A stretch of DNA of 64,000 nucleotides, taken from positions 310,001 to 374,000 of the forward strand of contig NC_079203.1 of the NCBI RefSeq assembly GCF_026745355.1, written 5' to 3'. Every line of letters starts with the position of its first letter. Positions within the stretch are counted from its first letter, which is position 1. This document shows positions 47,661-58,102 of the stretch, one piece after another. The position numbers and the translations under genes were made by a program. The notes below the pieces were generated by a model that was not told the DNA's origin, did not search any database, and saw nothing but the letters and a program-made list of their open reading frames with translations. The stretch comes from Beta vulgaris subsp. vulgaris (lineage: Eukaryota > Streptophyta > Magnoliopsida > Caryophyllales > Amaranthaceae).

Positions 47661-48212
47661 AGGACAATAATATAATAACCGCAAAACTGGTCGCAACACC
47701 CTAAACAATGACTTGTCATGCACGTTGGACCACATACTTTGGCTAGTAGCTAAGATATCACGAATTAATAGACTTGGTGTTGTGCGTATCATTAATGATA
47801 CTGAAGGTAAGTTATTTGACCCGCGACACTTTTCAGTTCAGCTAATTTCAATCAAGGCCTAATTGTCCCATTTTACTGACAACTTGTCATACTCACTCAG
47901 ATAAGTGGGGGAAGTTTGATGTAGCATCGGTTGGGAGCAGTGAGCAGAGTAGAACAAGTGGTAACATTGCATTGGCAACACTGCAATGGCAGTGATGGAT
48001 GATTACTCAAGGAGCATATCTATTAATTTTATATGCTACTATCAATCAATACAGAATAGGAACTCCACGCTAAAGGCCAAAAAAACACTGTGAAGAATGG
48101 AAACCAAAGAAAAGAAATTCAACAAATAATGAAAACAAGAAAAAGAAAAGTAAAATGCTGAGTTAATTGACATACACTTTAGTTCAAGTGAATTGATTCC
48201 CAGATACCAAAA
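47661..48212 (+). other. Upstream region of the second REM gene
   Basis: No repeat or coding sequence recognised; probably promoter and leader. Confidence 0.45.
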
Positions 48213-51024
48213 ATGCAGAAACGCTCATCACAAGAAAAATTAAGCAGCTGCTGCAATAATGTTCGATTTATGCAACCTCTAATCCCTGGTTTTATTAATA
48301 CCTTTGTATGTCTCTTCCATCTCTCTCTTAATTTGTTAATTTCCTCTTCTTCTGCTTCCTACATTTATGTAAAAATTAGAATTTCCAGCAATAACAAACT
48401 CTTGTTGCATGCAGTCAATTCCAGTGTCATTTCTGAAGCGGTTGGATGAGGAGCTACATGGTCATCTGCTGAAGGAGGTGGAGCTCATGACAGAGCCACA
48501 GCGTCGTTGGGTGGTTAAAATCGAAGGTGGCCGCCATTTCAAAGATGGTTGGCAGGAATTCTGTCTGCACCATAATCTGAAAGTGGGTGATTTTCTGGTG
48601 TTTACATATCAGACTGACTTCCTCTTTCACGTCTCTGTCTTTGATCCCGCTACTGCTTGTCAGCGCCATTATCCACCTTCCTCTCACCAGCACCACCTCA
48701 ACAGTGTCAAAGGTTTTCCCTTTTTATTATATATGATCATATGTTCAAAGTTATTATTGGTTAAAGTTGTACACCGAGATTGTGAAAGAAAATTATGAAG
48801 TAGGCTTAATTTTTCAATAATAAATCGTATATATAGGTTCTGGAAAGAGGAGGGGTTTGAAGTTGAACACTACTTGCAAAAGAACACAGTTGGAAGCTGA
48901 AATTGCTGCTACAGAAGTACCATCATCTGATCAAACCCAATTTCCAAGTTGTCAAGTGACTCTTACTCTCAGTAGCTTCAATAGAAAAATTATTGTAAGT
49001 TTTTCCTATTTGTTCATAGCAGATATTATCATGATATAGGGGCATTTCACTGTTACCTGAAATTCATTTATCTGAACTAATGTGAACTTTTATTAGAGCT
49101 ATGAAATGAGCTTGGATATTGGAAGTTTAGAATGTATATGAAGTCATTTTTGTGCATATAGGACTCAAGCATAGGCCATATGATCCATGTTGATTCCCAG
49201 ATCAAACATATGAGAATGCACCCAAAGATATAAACTTTACAAGATCTCCTGATTTGTTACATAAATACTTTTTTGGACAAGACATAAAACTGATACATAC
49301 TCCCTCAGTGTACGTTTGTTCTCCCTCTTCTACTTCTGTGGCCTTAACTACCCACAAATAGAAGCTTATTAGAATAATAGTGATGTAGATGTTGTCAGAG
49401 TAATTAAAGATATTCATGATTAATATTGTGCATCAGAAATCTACGAAAAAAAGAGAGGAGTAACAAAATCAAAAACCACTCATTGGAGTATTACTGTTAC
49501 TTATTGTCAGCATGTATATTTTTGAAATGTGAACTTCAGTTCCCTAACACCAAAGCCAGGGTGTCTGATAAAGAGAATACTGGCCAAAAGTAAAAAAAAA
49601 AAAAAAAGGATTAGGGTCGTTTTAAAGGTCTTATGTGTCTAATTGTGTTTGGCGAATAGCTTATTAGAAAAGTGATTTAGATTCAATCCTGTAATTTTCA
49701 AAAATTAAGAAAATGAGCTTTTTTTCACAAGAAATAGCTCTAGTTTTGAGATCTAAAAGGCGAAGTGAAAAAGACATTCAAGTTAAGTCATGTATTTCAT
49801 TATAGGTAATATTATACAATAGTAAAATAAACCAATAGGAAATGAGATCAACTAGCAGTTATAGTATATCTGTTAATTGCCAAACAGGGTAATTCCCTTA
49901 GTGTAATTGGCTACAGTACACATAACAACTTGGTATTCTTAAGTTTTTCCACATTATTTGGATGTTTTGTCATAACTCATGATCACTTATGCAGTATCTT
50001 CCTATGCGCTTTGTGAGATCAAGTGGTCTTCTAAATAGAAACTGTAACATTACGCTTGTAGATGGAGAAGAAATGTCTTGGAAAGCAAAGCTGAGTTTTA
50101 GGAAAGATAACGGTCAACCTTACATTGTGCAAGGATGGAAATATTTTCAGGCTGCAAACTGTCTCAAGCCTGGAAATGTTCTCAGTTTTCAGCTCCTTGA
50201 AGATGGGACAGTACCTATTCTGAAATGCTATAGTAAGTTATCTTCCCCCTCAACATGGCTTATTAGTTGGTTAGTTTTTCCTCTATTGTCCAAGTTGAAC
50301 TTGTGTAATAGACTAGCCTAGGTGGGCAGGGGTATTTTCGTAATATACTCTAGTTAATATGTGAGCTAGGGGAATAAGACAAGTAGACTATAAATACAGG
50401 ATATTAGGGAAGGAAAAGATCATCAAGAAAATATTGGAAATTTCATTTTAGTTGTTAGCTTTGGGAGTGTGTCAAGTCACTCGAAAACTTGATAATCTAT
50501 CTTTATTTTCTGTTATTTCCATTTTTATCAATCAAAATCATCTTCATCTTCTTTGATTTTAGTGTCCCAAATATCCAGTTCATTACAACTTGTCTTTCAA
50601 TATAATTTCTATAATGCATGGGGTGTATATATCGTGCGCATGGTCCTAGAATATTTTCTTGTTCATGTGTTTATTTGGAGGCGCCTCCAAATAAGTAAAT
50701 CAATAACCAGAACAGAAGAGTTTCAAACAAGCAGAAAATAGTAGTGAATGTATCATCAAGGTGTATAGTGGATGCATTAGGTGAAACGAATAAAAATCAA
50801 AAGGGCTTCTAATTGAATACGAGAGAATAGGTAGATACTTACGGGATTAGATTGAATGAACAAGTCTAATGTTTGAGTAGAGAGATCCTCATAAACTGGG
50901 TATTTAACTAGTTCACTTTAACCCAAGAAGCCAAGATCATAAAGATGTTTTTGTTTACCTTCTAATATATTCAGGACTAGACCAGAAAACATCGGATGGA
51001 TCCCAAGTCCCACCTGAGAACTAA
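48213..51024 (+). CDS. REM-type protein with two B3 domains, second copy
   Basis: Same plan as the gene at 33,521. Exons: 48213-48305, 48415-48712, 48837-48994, 49995-50232, and a proposed last exon 50975-51024; 278 aa. B3 domain 1 (about 18-118): [49 protein letters not shown]. Linker with a basic patch GSGKRRGLK. B3 domain 2 (about 170-262): VTLTLSSFNRKII, YLPMRFVRSSGLLNRN, WKAKLSFRK, GWKYFQAANCLKPGNVLSFQLL. Domains 1 and 2 would bind DNA in the nucleus; REM factors are mostly studied in reproductive tissue. The first four exons are firm. The last exon is chosen because it restores phase after donor 50233 and ends in TAA; reading through instead would stop at 50321. A Harbinger-like MITE lies in intron 3. 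Confidence 0.85.
49643..49889. mobile_element. PIF/Harbinger MITE, 247 bp
   Basis: Ends TTGTGTTTGGCGAAT and AATTGCCAAACAGGG, with the canonical trinucleotide TAA at 49640-49642 and 49890-49892. In intron 3 of the second REM gene. Confidence 0.8.
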
Positions 51025-51749
51025 TGCTTGATTACCCAAGGAAACAAGAAGGTAACAGCTATTGTAAAAGAAACACAATTATAGGTAATTCAAATATTTT
51101 AACTGTTTGATTCTGAGCAGGAATTTAAAGCGGCAGGAGAACAATAGCATGAATTACAAAGAAAGAAGCTTTGGGAAACACTGCTGTTATCAGAGTTATC
51201 GTGGATGAGTCATTAATTTCCCAGGATCACAGCATCAATTTAGAAGATCAAAAGAGCTGCTACCACCAAGAAGGTAAAATTGATAAGAAGGGTGGTAGTA
51301 GTACCTTCAATGCTTTTGTGGTTTTTTAGGAGACTTTAGGTTTCTATGTCAAATACAAAAGTGAAGTTCTATGTTCCTATACTATGTAAGCTTTAAGTCT
51401 TTGCAAATTCGTGCACTCCTATTCTGCATTTGAACCGAAGTTTGTATCATAGTTGATATCTTATTCATTAGGTCTGAATTTCACTGGTTTCGTTACTCAT
51501 TGTGAAAAGCAATCAGGATGACAAATTTTAATGTTTGAGATATTGTTGAATCATAAAAGCACAAATTCTTTCAGGTAACCACTTCATTAAAAAGAGTTTT
51601 CATCTTAGTTTAATTGAAACCTATGAGGCAAGTACAAAAATAAATAAATTTGAGGCACTAACCGTTATGAACATGTCTCGACGTCTCCACCCATGTGTCT
51701 TAGTGCATGAATATTGCTTGAAGAGTTCAATACCCAGATCTCAAGCAAT
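51025..51749. other. Convergent region between REM and PPR genes
   Basis: Probably 3' UTR of the REM gene, perhaps with one more intron (acceptor-like GAGCAG at 51115-51120), and the 3' flank of the PPR gene. No repeat recognised. Confidence 0.45.
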
Positions 51750-53366
51750 CTAGTATAACGTGTTGCCTTCATCACAATCTGAAACCTTCTTCATTTGCCT
51801 CAAAAGAAAATTTACCATCATATAAATATCTACTGACTTTGGATGTCTTTTATCATGTGCTATGAACATCTCAAGTTTCCCTGAAATTTCAACATAGCTA
51901 AATCCAGGAAACTTCTTCACCCCTGTAATATCCATAGCTTGCCTCATCATCTTCGCATCATCCCAACGCTTGATTGTAGCATATAAATTAGACAAACCCA
52001 CATATCTGCCATCATGATGAGGGTCAACTTCAACAAGCCTCTTTCCGAGTAGTTCAGCAAGGTCTAACCTTCCATGGCTCATACAACCACTAAGGAGCGC
52101 ACCCAACATTGCAGGCGTAGGATCCAGAGGCATTTCGTTCAGAAAATCATAAGCTTCACCCACCTGACCTGCCCTTGCCATAACATCTATCAGACAAGCA
52201 TAATGCTCAGACTTGGGTATCATGCCATTTCTCTTAAGAGACTCGAAAATCTCCCAAGCCTCCTTCACCAATCCTCTATGTACACAAGCAGATAAGAGAC
52301 ACAAATAAGTTATTTCATCGGGTGCAACTCGTACTTTTGACATTTCTACGAACAATTCTAGCGACTCTTGGACATAGCCATGGCTCGCAAGCCCTCCAAT
52401 AATGGCATTCCAAAGTAAAACATCAGTTTTATGCTTTGGTATCGTTCTAAACACAACCAAGGCCTCCTCTATGGCTCCACATTTGGCATACATGTCCACA
52501 AGAGAAGTTAGCAACACAAGATTTAAGGATAGCTTATTCTCGACTATGTAACGATGCATCAATCTCCCTTGCTCGAGAGCACCTAAATGAGAACAAGCAC
52601 CTAGAACACTCACCATAGTCACCTCATTAGCCTTAGGTTCCCCTGCCACCATCATCCTATCAAAAACCTTCAAAGCTTCTCCATACTCACCACCTTTAAC
52701 ATACCCATCAATAAGAGAGCTCCACGACACGATATCCTTATCGGGCATAAACTCAAAGACTTCACGGGCTCTCTTCAAATCCCCGCACTTAGCATACCCA
52801 TCTAGCATTGAATTCCATGTCACATTCGTCCTCTGACGCATTTCATCAAACACCTTGCGTGCATACAATATCTCCCCACATGCTGCATACATATGAATCA
52901 GAGAATTCTGAACGAAGATATCCAGCTGATACCCAGATTTCAATACAAGAGAATGCAGTGACATCCCATGTTCAATCGAAGCGAGGCGTGCCGAGGCCTT
53001 GACGAGGAAAGGGAAGGTGTAATGATCTGGGATGATCCCAAATTGCTGCATTTCCACAAAAACTTTGATGGATTTGTTGGGAGTTGAATTGTTAGAAAAA
53101 CTCCTGATAACTCTGTTCCAGTGTACAACAGAGGGACTGGGGTTGTGTAGCAATAAATGGTGAGTGTAATCGGCATTGCCTGAATCTGCGAAGAGAGAGA
53201 AGAGTTTGGAGGCAAAAAGATGTTGCTTTGAAAACCCAGAAACTATCAAAAGAGCATGAATTTGCTTCACCACTGAAAATGAAAATGAGTTGGGTTGAAA
53301 TTGATCAAGTAAAGTGATCAAAGTTTGATGTAAGCTGCCATTTCTAATGCAACAATTGCCCAACAT
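51750..53366 (-). CDS. Pentatricopeptide repeat protein, PLS class, E-type
   Basis: Intronless minus-strand gene, 538 aa. Tandem PPR motifs cover about 65-440, alternating P, L and S types, with clear units such as VHWNRVIRSFSN, FVQNSLIHMYAACGE, VTWNSMLDGYAKCGD, IVSWSSLIDGYVKGGE, LLTSLVDMYAKCGA and LLWNAIIGGLASHG. The C-terminus has the E domain (PAMLGALLSGCMSHG...GRYVGLSNLYA) and E+ part (KFPGFSYVEISGKLEMFIAHD) but no DYW domain. Such proteins bind specific organellar transcripts, usually for C-to-U editing. The first 40 residues are Ser/Leu-rich with few acidic residues, possibly an organelle transit peptide. The start ATG at 53366 is the first in frame. Nothing is damaged. Confidence 0.93.
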   Translation of the reverse strand: MLGNCCIRNGSLHQTLITLLDQFQPNSFSFSVVKQIHALLIVSGFSKQHLFASKLFSLFADSGNADYTHHLLLHNPSPSVVHWNRVIRSFSNNSTPNKSIKVFVEMQQFGIIPDHYTFPFLVKASARLASIEHGMSLHSLVLKSGYQLDIFVQNSLIHMYAACGEILYARKVFDEMRQRTNVTWNSMLDGYAKCGDLKRAREVFEFMPDKDIVSWSSLIDGYVKGGEYGEALKVFDRMMVAGEPKANEVTMVSVLGACSHLGALEQGRLMHRYIVENKLSLNLVLLTSLVDMYAKCGAIEEALVVFRTIPKHKTDVLLWNAIIGGLASHGYVQESLELFVEMSKVRVAPDEITYLCLLSACVHRGLVKEAWEIFESLKRNGMIPKSEHYACLIDVMARAGQVGEAYDFLNEMPLDPTPAMLGALLSGCMSHGRLDLAELLGKRLVEVDPHHDGRYVGLSNLYATIKRWDDAKMMRQAMDITGVKKFPGFSYVEISGKLEMFIAHDKRHPKSVDIYMMVNFLLRQMKKVSDCDEGNTLY

Positions 53367-53474
53367 TCAACGACAAAGAAAATAAAAGAAGAAAAACGTT
53401 TAAATGGAATGCTACTGATGTTCAGTTAGTTTTCATTCAAAGACAATGCTAATGAATAACTAACTTTCACTAAC

Positions 53475-53768
53475 GGCCTATTTCGTCAGTAGTGATAAAC
53501 AGTGGTAATAGTGACGAAATTTAACGTAAATTTGTAAGGAAGTTCTTAGAATGAATTTTTTTTCTTAAAATATGGGTTTTCCTTATAAATTTTTATGATC
53601 GTCTGATACCACCAAGTAGTAATAATGGATAGTAATGAAATTTTAGGAAGAAAATGGATATCTTGCGATAAAGTAGCGTTACCATATGTAACACATTGAA
53701 TTTCTAGTATAATTTAAATTATAATGCATTACTATTCCCACTATTTATGACCTTTCACCAAACAGGCC
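53475..53768. mobile_element. PIF/Harbinger-like MITE, 294 bp
   Basis: Ends GGCCTATTTCGTCAGTAGTG and, inverted, GGCCTGTTTGGTGAAAGGTC; similarity runs inward through ATAAACAGTGG-AATAGT. Flanks AAC and ATC match at two of three bases. Confidence 0.7.
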
Positions 53769-54434
53769 ATCAATGTAATAATTGTCAAAGAAGAGTAAAC
53801 TCGCTTATACATATCTGAAACCACTCTTTTACATCTTCCGATTTAATTTATATGAATTAAATTGAATTAGTAAAGTAAAATAAGAAGTTAAAAGATCATT
53901 GGAAACCAATTTCTAAATTGCTTTTTTCGTTTAAATATAATGGAGAATTTGTAATCCATTCAATTTTCATAATTCTAGCTAATCAGAGAGGGAATTAAGA
54001 GAAGTGAATAAATTCTACTATTTGCAATAAATTCAAATAGGAAAAAAGAAAAAGGCAAAAGCTAATAAATTTCCCTGGGGCTTTAAATAAGATAACTAAA
54101 AATGAAATTATTTAATGAATCAAAATATTAATTATACCGATCGATGCGTGATTTTGAAATATATTCTAGAATTTATAACATTTCAAGATAACTTATTTGA
54201 TGCATCAAAAAATACAATAAGTGTAATCATATATTGAAAATGGTATAGAAAAGAGGACAAAATAATAAATTCGTCCTCTATTTCTAGATAAAACTAGTAT
54301 TTGGGTCCAGGAGTTGTCCCGAAATGGTATTGTGTTTCCGAATTGGATATGCATTTTTTTCCATTCCCACTAAAATATATATAAAAGAAAATTCAACATT
54401 TAGAGATACAAATATAATAATATGGACACTTAAA
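53769..54434. other. Upstream of the PPR gene; possible Helitron terminus
   Basis: No gene. At 54294 the sequence ACTAG is followed by TATTTGGGTCCAGGAGTTGTCCCG, which resembles a worn Helitron 3' end on the minus strand (imperfect palindrome next to CTAG). The other end was not located. Confidence 0.4.
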
Positions 54435-54535
54435 GCATGATTAAAAGTTGGTTGAGATGGTAATAATTGTGTCATGTTATAATAGCAAAAGGTCACAGGT
54501 TCAAATCTTGTTGCAAGCTAATTTTACTTTTGTTG
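54435..54535 (+). mobile_element. SINE-like element
   Basis: Box A-like GTTGGTTGAGATGGTAA and box B GGTTCAAATCTTG at SINE spacing. Ends uncertain. Confidence 0.5.
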
Positions 54536-54614
54536 ATCGACGTAGCTTAAACTATTTGCTGTATTCAAAAAGTGTTATGTTCTCTTCTTAATATCGAACT
54601 TGAATGGTTGCCTA

Positions 54615-54755
54615 ATTGAGGTTGAGGTGGTGGAGTAGTGGTATCGCTTCCCATCTGTTATCCCTGAGGTATAGGGATCAAACCTCATGGAACTCATTTG
54701 AGTAATCTCCCATACCCCCCCTCTCCAAGTGAGTCCCCTTCATCTTACAAAAAAA
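54615..54755 (+). mobile_element. SINE-like element with A tail
   Basis: Box A-like TGGTGGAGTAGTGGTATCGC and box B-like GGGATCAAACCTC, followed by a C/T-rich body and an A9 run at 54749-54757. Confidence 0.55.
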
Positions 54756-54994
54756 AAGCCTAATATTAAATTATAATTAGATGGTCTTTTATAAGACCGA
54801 CTCTTTCTGCACATAGGTCACAATATTTTTGCTTCCATAACTTTTCGTTCTTTAATTCCACAGTCTCCATCAACATCTTACTTATTTTAGAATAGATGAT
54901 GTATGGTAGTATTAATTGGTAAAGCACTAAAGCTCCTATAATACACAAAAGTTTACATATTATAGATTCGTACATGAGACGAGGTTACAATATA

Positions 54995-55284
54995 CTTCCT
55001 CCGTTCTTTTTATATTAAAATAATTACTATTTTGGATAGTTTCACATCTATTGCAACAATTCCAATTTTGGTATAAAAAGCAATTTTAATTGACAATATT
55101 GCCCTTACTTTATCTTATGAAAATCATCATTAATTACTCACTTTGTCTTATAAAATTGCTTTTATTTTCTAAGGATGATTTCTCTCCTACTATAGTTGAT
55201 TAAAGAGTTATTTTTATTTGTTCCAAATCCTTAAAAATTGTGTCCAAACACATTGTTGTACTAGAAAAAGAAAAACGGAGGTAG
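54995..55284. mobile_element. Stowaway MITE, 290 bp
   Basis: Ends CTTCCTCCGTTCTTTTTAT and AAAAAGAAAAACGGAGGTAG are inverted; TA on both sides. Confidence 0.87.
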
Positions 55285-55342
55285 TATTAATTCGGCTAAA
55301 TTTTAATCGGATTAGGTGACCTTTAGTTTTCACTACTTATAA

Positions 55343-56251
55343 CCTTCAATTTTGGCTTTTTTTTGGGACTTTTTGGACTTCTCCAGGTCTGGTCATATTT
55401 TCTTCCCAAACATTCCTAGAAAAGTCGACGTGACTTGTGACGTCCCACGGGTGCTTAGCACCATTTGTGTTGCCTCAAAAAGCCTCTGAATACCCCATTT
55501 GTTCATTTCTTAGGAAATAGAAGTTTGCCTCGAAATGAACATGAAGGCATCCACATATTCATTCCAGGCCACATGACTCCTTTCCAATGACCAGTCATGT
55601 CCCTAGAAGGCATCCCGTGGCATCAGTAGCTCGAACCCCGCGAAACTGTATTATAAACCTCAATTTTGGCTATTTTTGGGACATTTTTGGACTTCTCCGG
55701 GTCTAGTCATATTTTCTCCCGAAAAGTTCCTAGGAAAGCCGGAGTGACTTGTAACGTTGCGCGGGTGATTGACACCATTTGTGTTGCCTCGAAAAGCTTC
55801 TGAACATCCCATTTGTTCATTTCTCGTGAAACCCAAAATTGTCTCGAAATGAACGTGAAGATATCCACATATTAGTTCCAAGCCACATGACTCCTTTCTA
55901 ATGACCTCCCATGTCTCTAAGAGGCATCCCGTGGCGTTCGAAACTCGGACCCCGAGAAAGTCCAAAATTGTGTATTATAACCTTCAATTTTGGTTGTTTT
56001 TGGGACATTTTTGCACTTTTCCGGGCCTGGTCAAATTTCCTCCCGAAACGTTTACTAGGAAGGCCGACGTGACTTGTAATGTTGCGAGGGTGCTTGGCAT
56101 CATTTGTGTTGCCTCGAAAAGCCTCTGAACACCCCATTTGTTCATTTCTCTCGAAACATAAAATTGCCTCAAAATGAACATAAAGACATCCATATGTTCG
56201 TTTCAAGCCACATGACCCCTTTCTAATGACCTTCCATGGCCCTAGTAGGCA
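55343..56251. repeat. Three tandem units of about 320 bp
   Basis: Units begin at 55343, 55658 and 55981, each with CCT(T)CAATTTTGG, then GGGAC(A)TTTTTG-ACTT, CCATTTGTTCATTTCT and AGCCACATGACTCCTTTC (or close variants). The third is cut at about 56251, where copia sequence begins. On the minus strand each unit keeps an open stretch with the words NEQMGCSEAFRGNTN and HPRN-TSH, although unit length is not a multiple of three. Confidence 0.88.
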
Positions 56252-56728
56252 CATAAGAGGGTGAAATCAAGCCATCTTTAATGGCATCACGTACGAAGTG
56301 GCAATCAACTTCAATGTGCTTCGTGCGTTCATGGAAAATCGAGTTCTTAACAATATGTAATGTCGACTGACTATCACAAAAGAGTCGAATAGCCTTGGGA
56401 TGATGAACACGAAGACTAAGTTATAAACCTTTCAGCCACTTGAGTTCACAAGTAACAGCGGCCATAGATCTATATTTAGCTTCAACAGAGGAGCGATAGA
56501 CAGTAGGTTGCTTCTTGGTTTTCCAGGAAATAGGAGAGTGACCTAGAAAAACAAGCCAATCAATAAGAGACCGTCGAGTAACTGGACAGGCAGCCCAGTC
56601 AGAATCACACCACTCTTGGAGAGTAAAATTACAATCTGGTCGAAGAAGAATAATACCCTGCCCTAGAGTACCTTTTAGATAATGAACGACCCGAATCACT
56701 AGTAGAATAATTGCTATTTCCTGCACTG

Positions 56729-56971
56729 ATATTGCTGCGGTTTTACCTATACGCAGCAATATATCACGTAAAAAGAAAACAAAAAATAACCATATTGCTG
56801 CGGTTTCGGATGAAAACCGCAGCAATATGTTTTCAACGGAATTTTTTTGACTATTTGACCAAACATATTGCTGCGGTTTATAGAAAAAACCGCAGCAATA
56901 TATTAAAATAATATAAAAAAATAGTATGAGAACCTATTGCAGCGGTTGCTATATAAAACCGCAGCAATAGG
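56729..56971. repeat. Left subterminal palindrome array of the CACTA element
   Basis: Four units at about 56729-56762, 56791-56829, 56864-56903 and 56933-56971. Each reads A/CTATTGCTGCGG...CCGCAGCAATA with a spacer of 8-16 bp, so each forms a hairpin. Likely transposase (TnpA-type) binding sites. Confidence 0.85.
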
Positions 56972-57004
56972 TTTTTAAAACCATAATAAAATAGTCCAAG
57001 TAGT

Positions 57005-57720
57005 GGGTGAACGGTGAATGCGTTTGTTTATTTCTTTCATTCACCCAGCTAGGGTTTCCTCTCACTCTCTCTCCTCCTCTCTTCCTCACATCTTTTTCAC
57101 GCCTCCTCTCATCTTCTCTCTCTCCTCTAACCCTCTCAAATTCGCTCCTTCGAAATCAACGTCGACCTTTCGAAATCTCTCGCCAGATTCGCAAGTGCCT
57201 CGCCAAATTCGCACGGTCTTTCGCCAAATTCGCGACGTTGCTCGCCAGATTCCCAAGGTCGCCGGTGACCGTTCGTTGTTTGTTTGTTTTTCGACATGCT
57301 CTCGTGGTCCCTCGCCAGATTTATTAGGTCGCCGTCGACCATTTGGTTTTCGTTCGTTGCTCAACAGATTCACATCTCTCGTTTGTCGCCGTTGTTGGTT
57401 GCCGTTGTGGGTCGCCGGTTTTCGTTCGTTGATCAACAGATTCACAAGCCCTGCTTATGCTTTCTTGTCCTCTTTTTTAGCCGGAAATACACAGCTTCTC
57501 TCCTCTTTCTTCGCCGGAAATACACAACCTATTGTTATTATTTTTCAATTTTTTTTTTCCTATTTTTGTTAGTTTTTTTTTGGTTATCTGATGTTAGGTT
57601 GGTGATACTTGTTTTGGATTTTTTTCATTTTTATTTTTTAGAATGCTTCGCTGGGAATACACGGTTTTGGATTTTTATTTTTAGTCCAATTTGTAACTAT
57701 GGAGGTTTATATTCTAATAT
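57005..57720 (+). other. Leader-like sequence inside the CACTA element
   Basis: CTAGGGTTTCCTCTCACTCTCTCTCC at 57048 onward is typical of a plant gene leader. It is followed by repeats of TCGCCA(A/G)ATTCGC (57180-57250) and two copies of GCCGGAAATACACA (57479, 57512). Open frames of 100-180 codons exist in several frames but are arginine/serine-rich by-products with no family match. Possibly captured host sequence. Confidence 0.45.
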
Positions 57721-57900
57721 CTGATGTTATTTTCAATTTTTGTTCTTTTTATCGTTATATATTAATCAGATTTATATGTCATTTCATTTTCAATTCATAT
57801 GCGAATTTTGTGAAAAGTGGATTGGTTTGATGCCTGATTTTAATCTTACAAATGGGATTGCAAAATGGAAAAAAAAAATTTTTTTTTTTGGTTACCAGGA

Positions 57901-58102
57901 CCTATTGCTGCGGTTTTGGGCCAAAACCGCAGCAATAGTTTGACATATTGCTGCGGTTTTGGCCCAAAACCGCAGCAATACTCTCTGTTAAATAGCTAAT
58001 ACATAATAATATTGCTGCGGTTTGGCTTAAAAACCGCAGCAATATAATTAATACCTATTGCTGCCCCCTTAATTGATGCGCGCCCAAAACCGCAGCAATA
58101 TG
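57901..58102. repeat. Right subterminal palindrome array of the CACTA element
   Basis: Units at about 57901-57939, 57944-57981, 58010-58050 and 58053-58102. The two leftmost are perfect or nearly so around GGTTTTGGGCCAAAACC. The last has a disrupted left arm. Confidence 0.85.

Noticed and set aside
49298..49345. CTCCCTCAGTGTACG near a TA as a further Stowaway
   Set aside because: No matching right end within a few hundred bases.
55898..56254. 118-codon minus-strand open frame as a gene
   Set aside because: It spans one unit of a tandem repeat and recurs broken in the other units.
57018..57572. 184-codon open frame in the CACTA element as a gene
   Set aside because: Several overlapping frames are open on both strands because of low-complexity CT/GCC-rich repeats; no domain is recognised.
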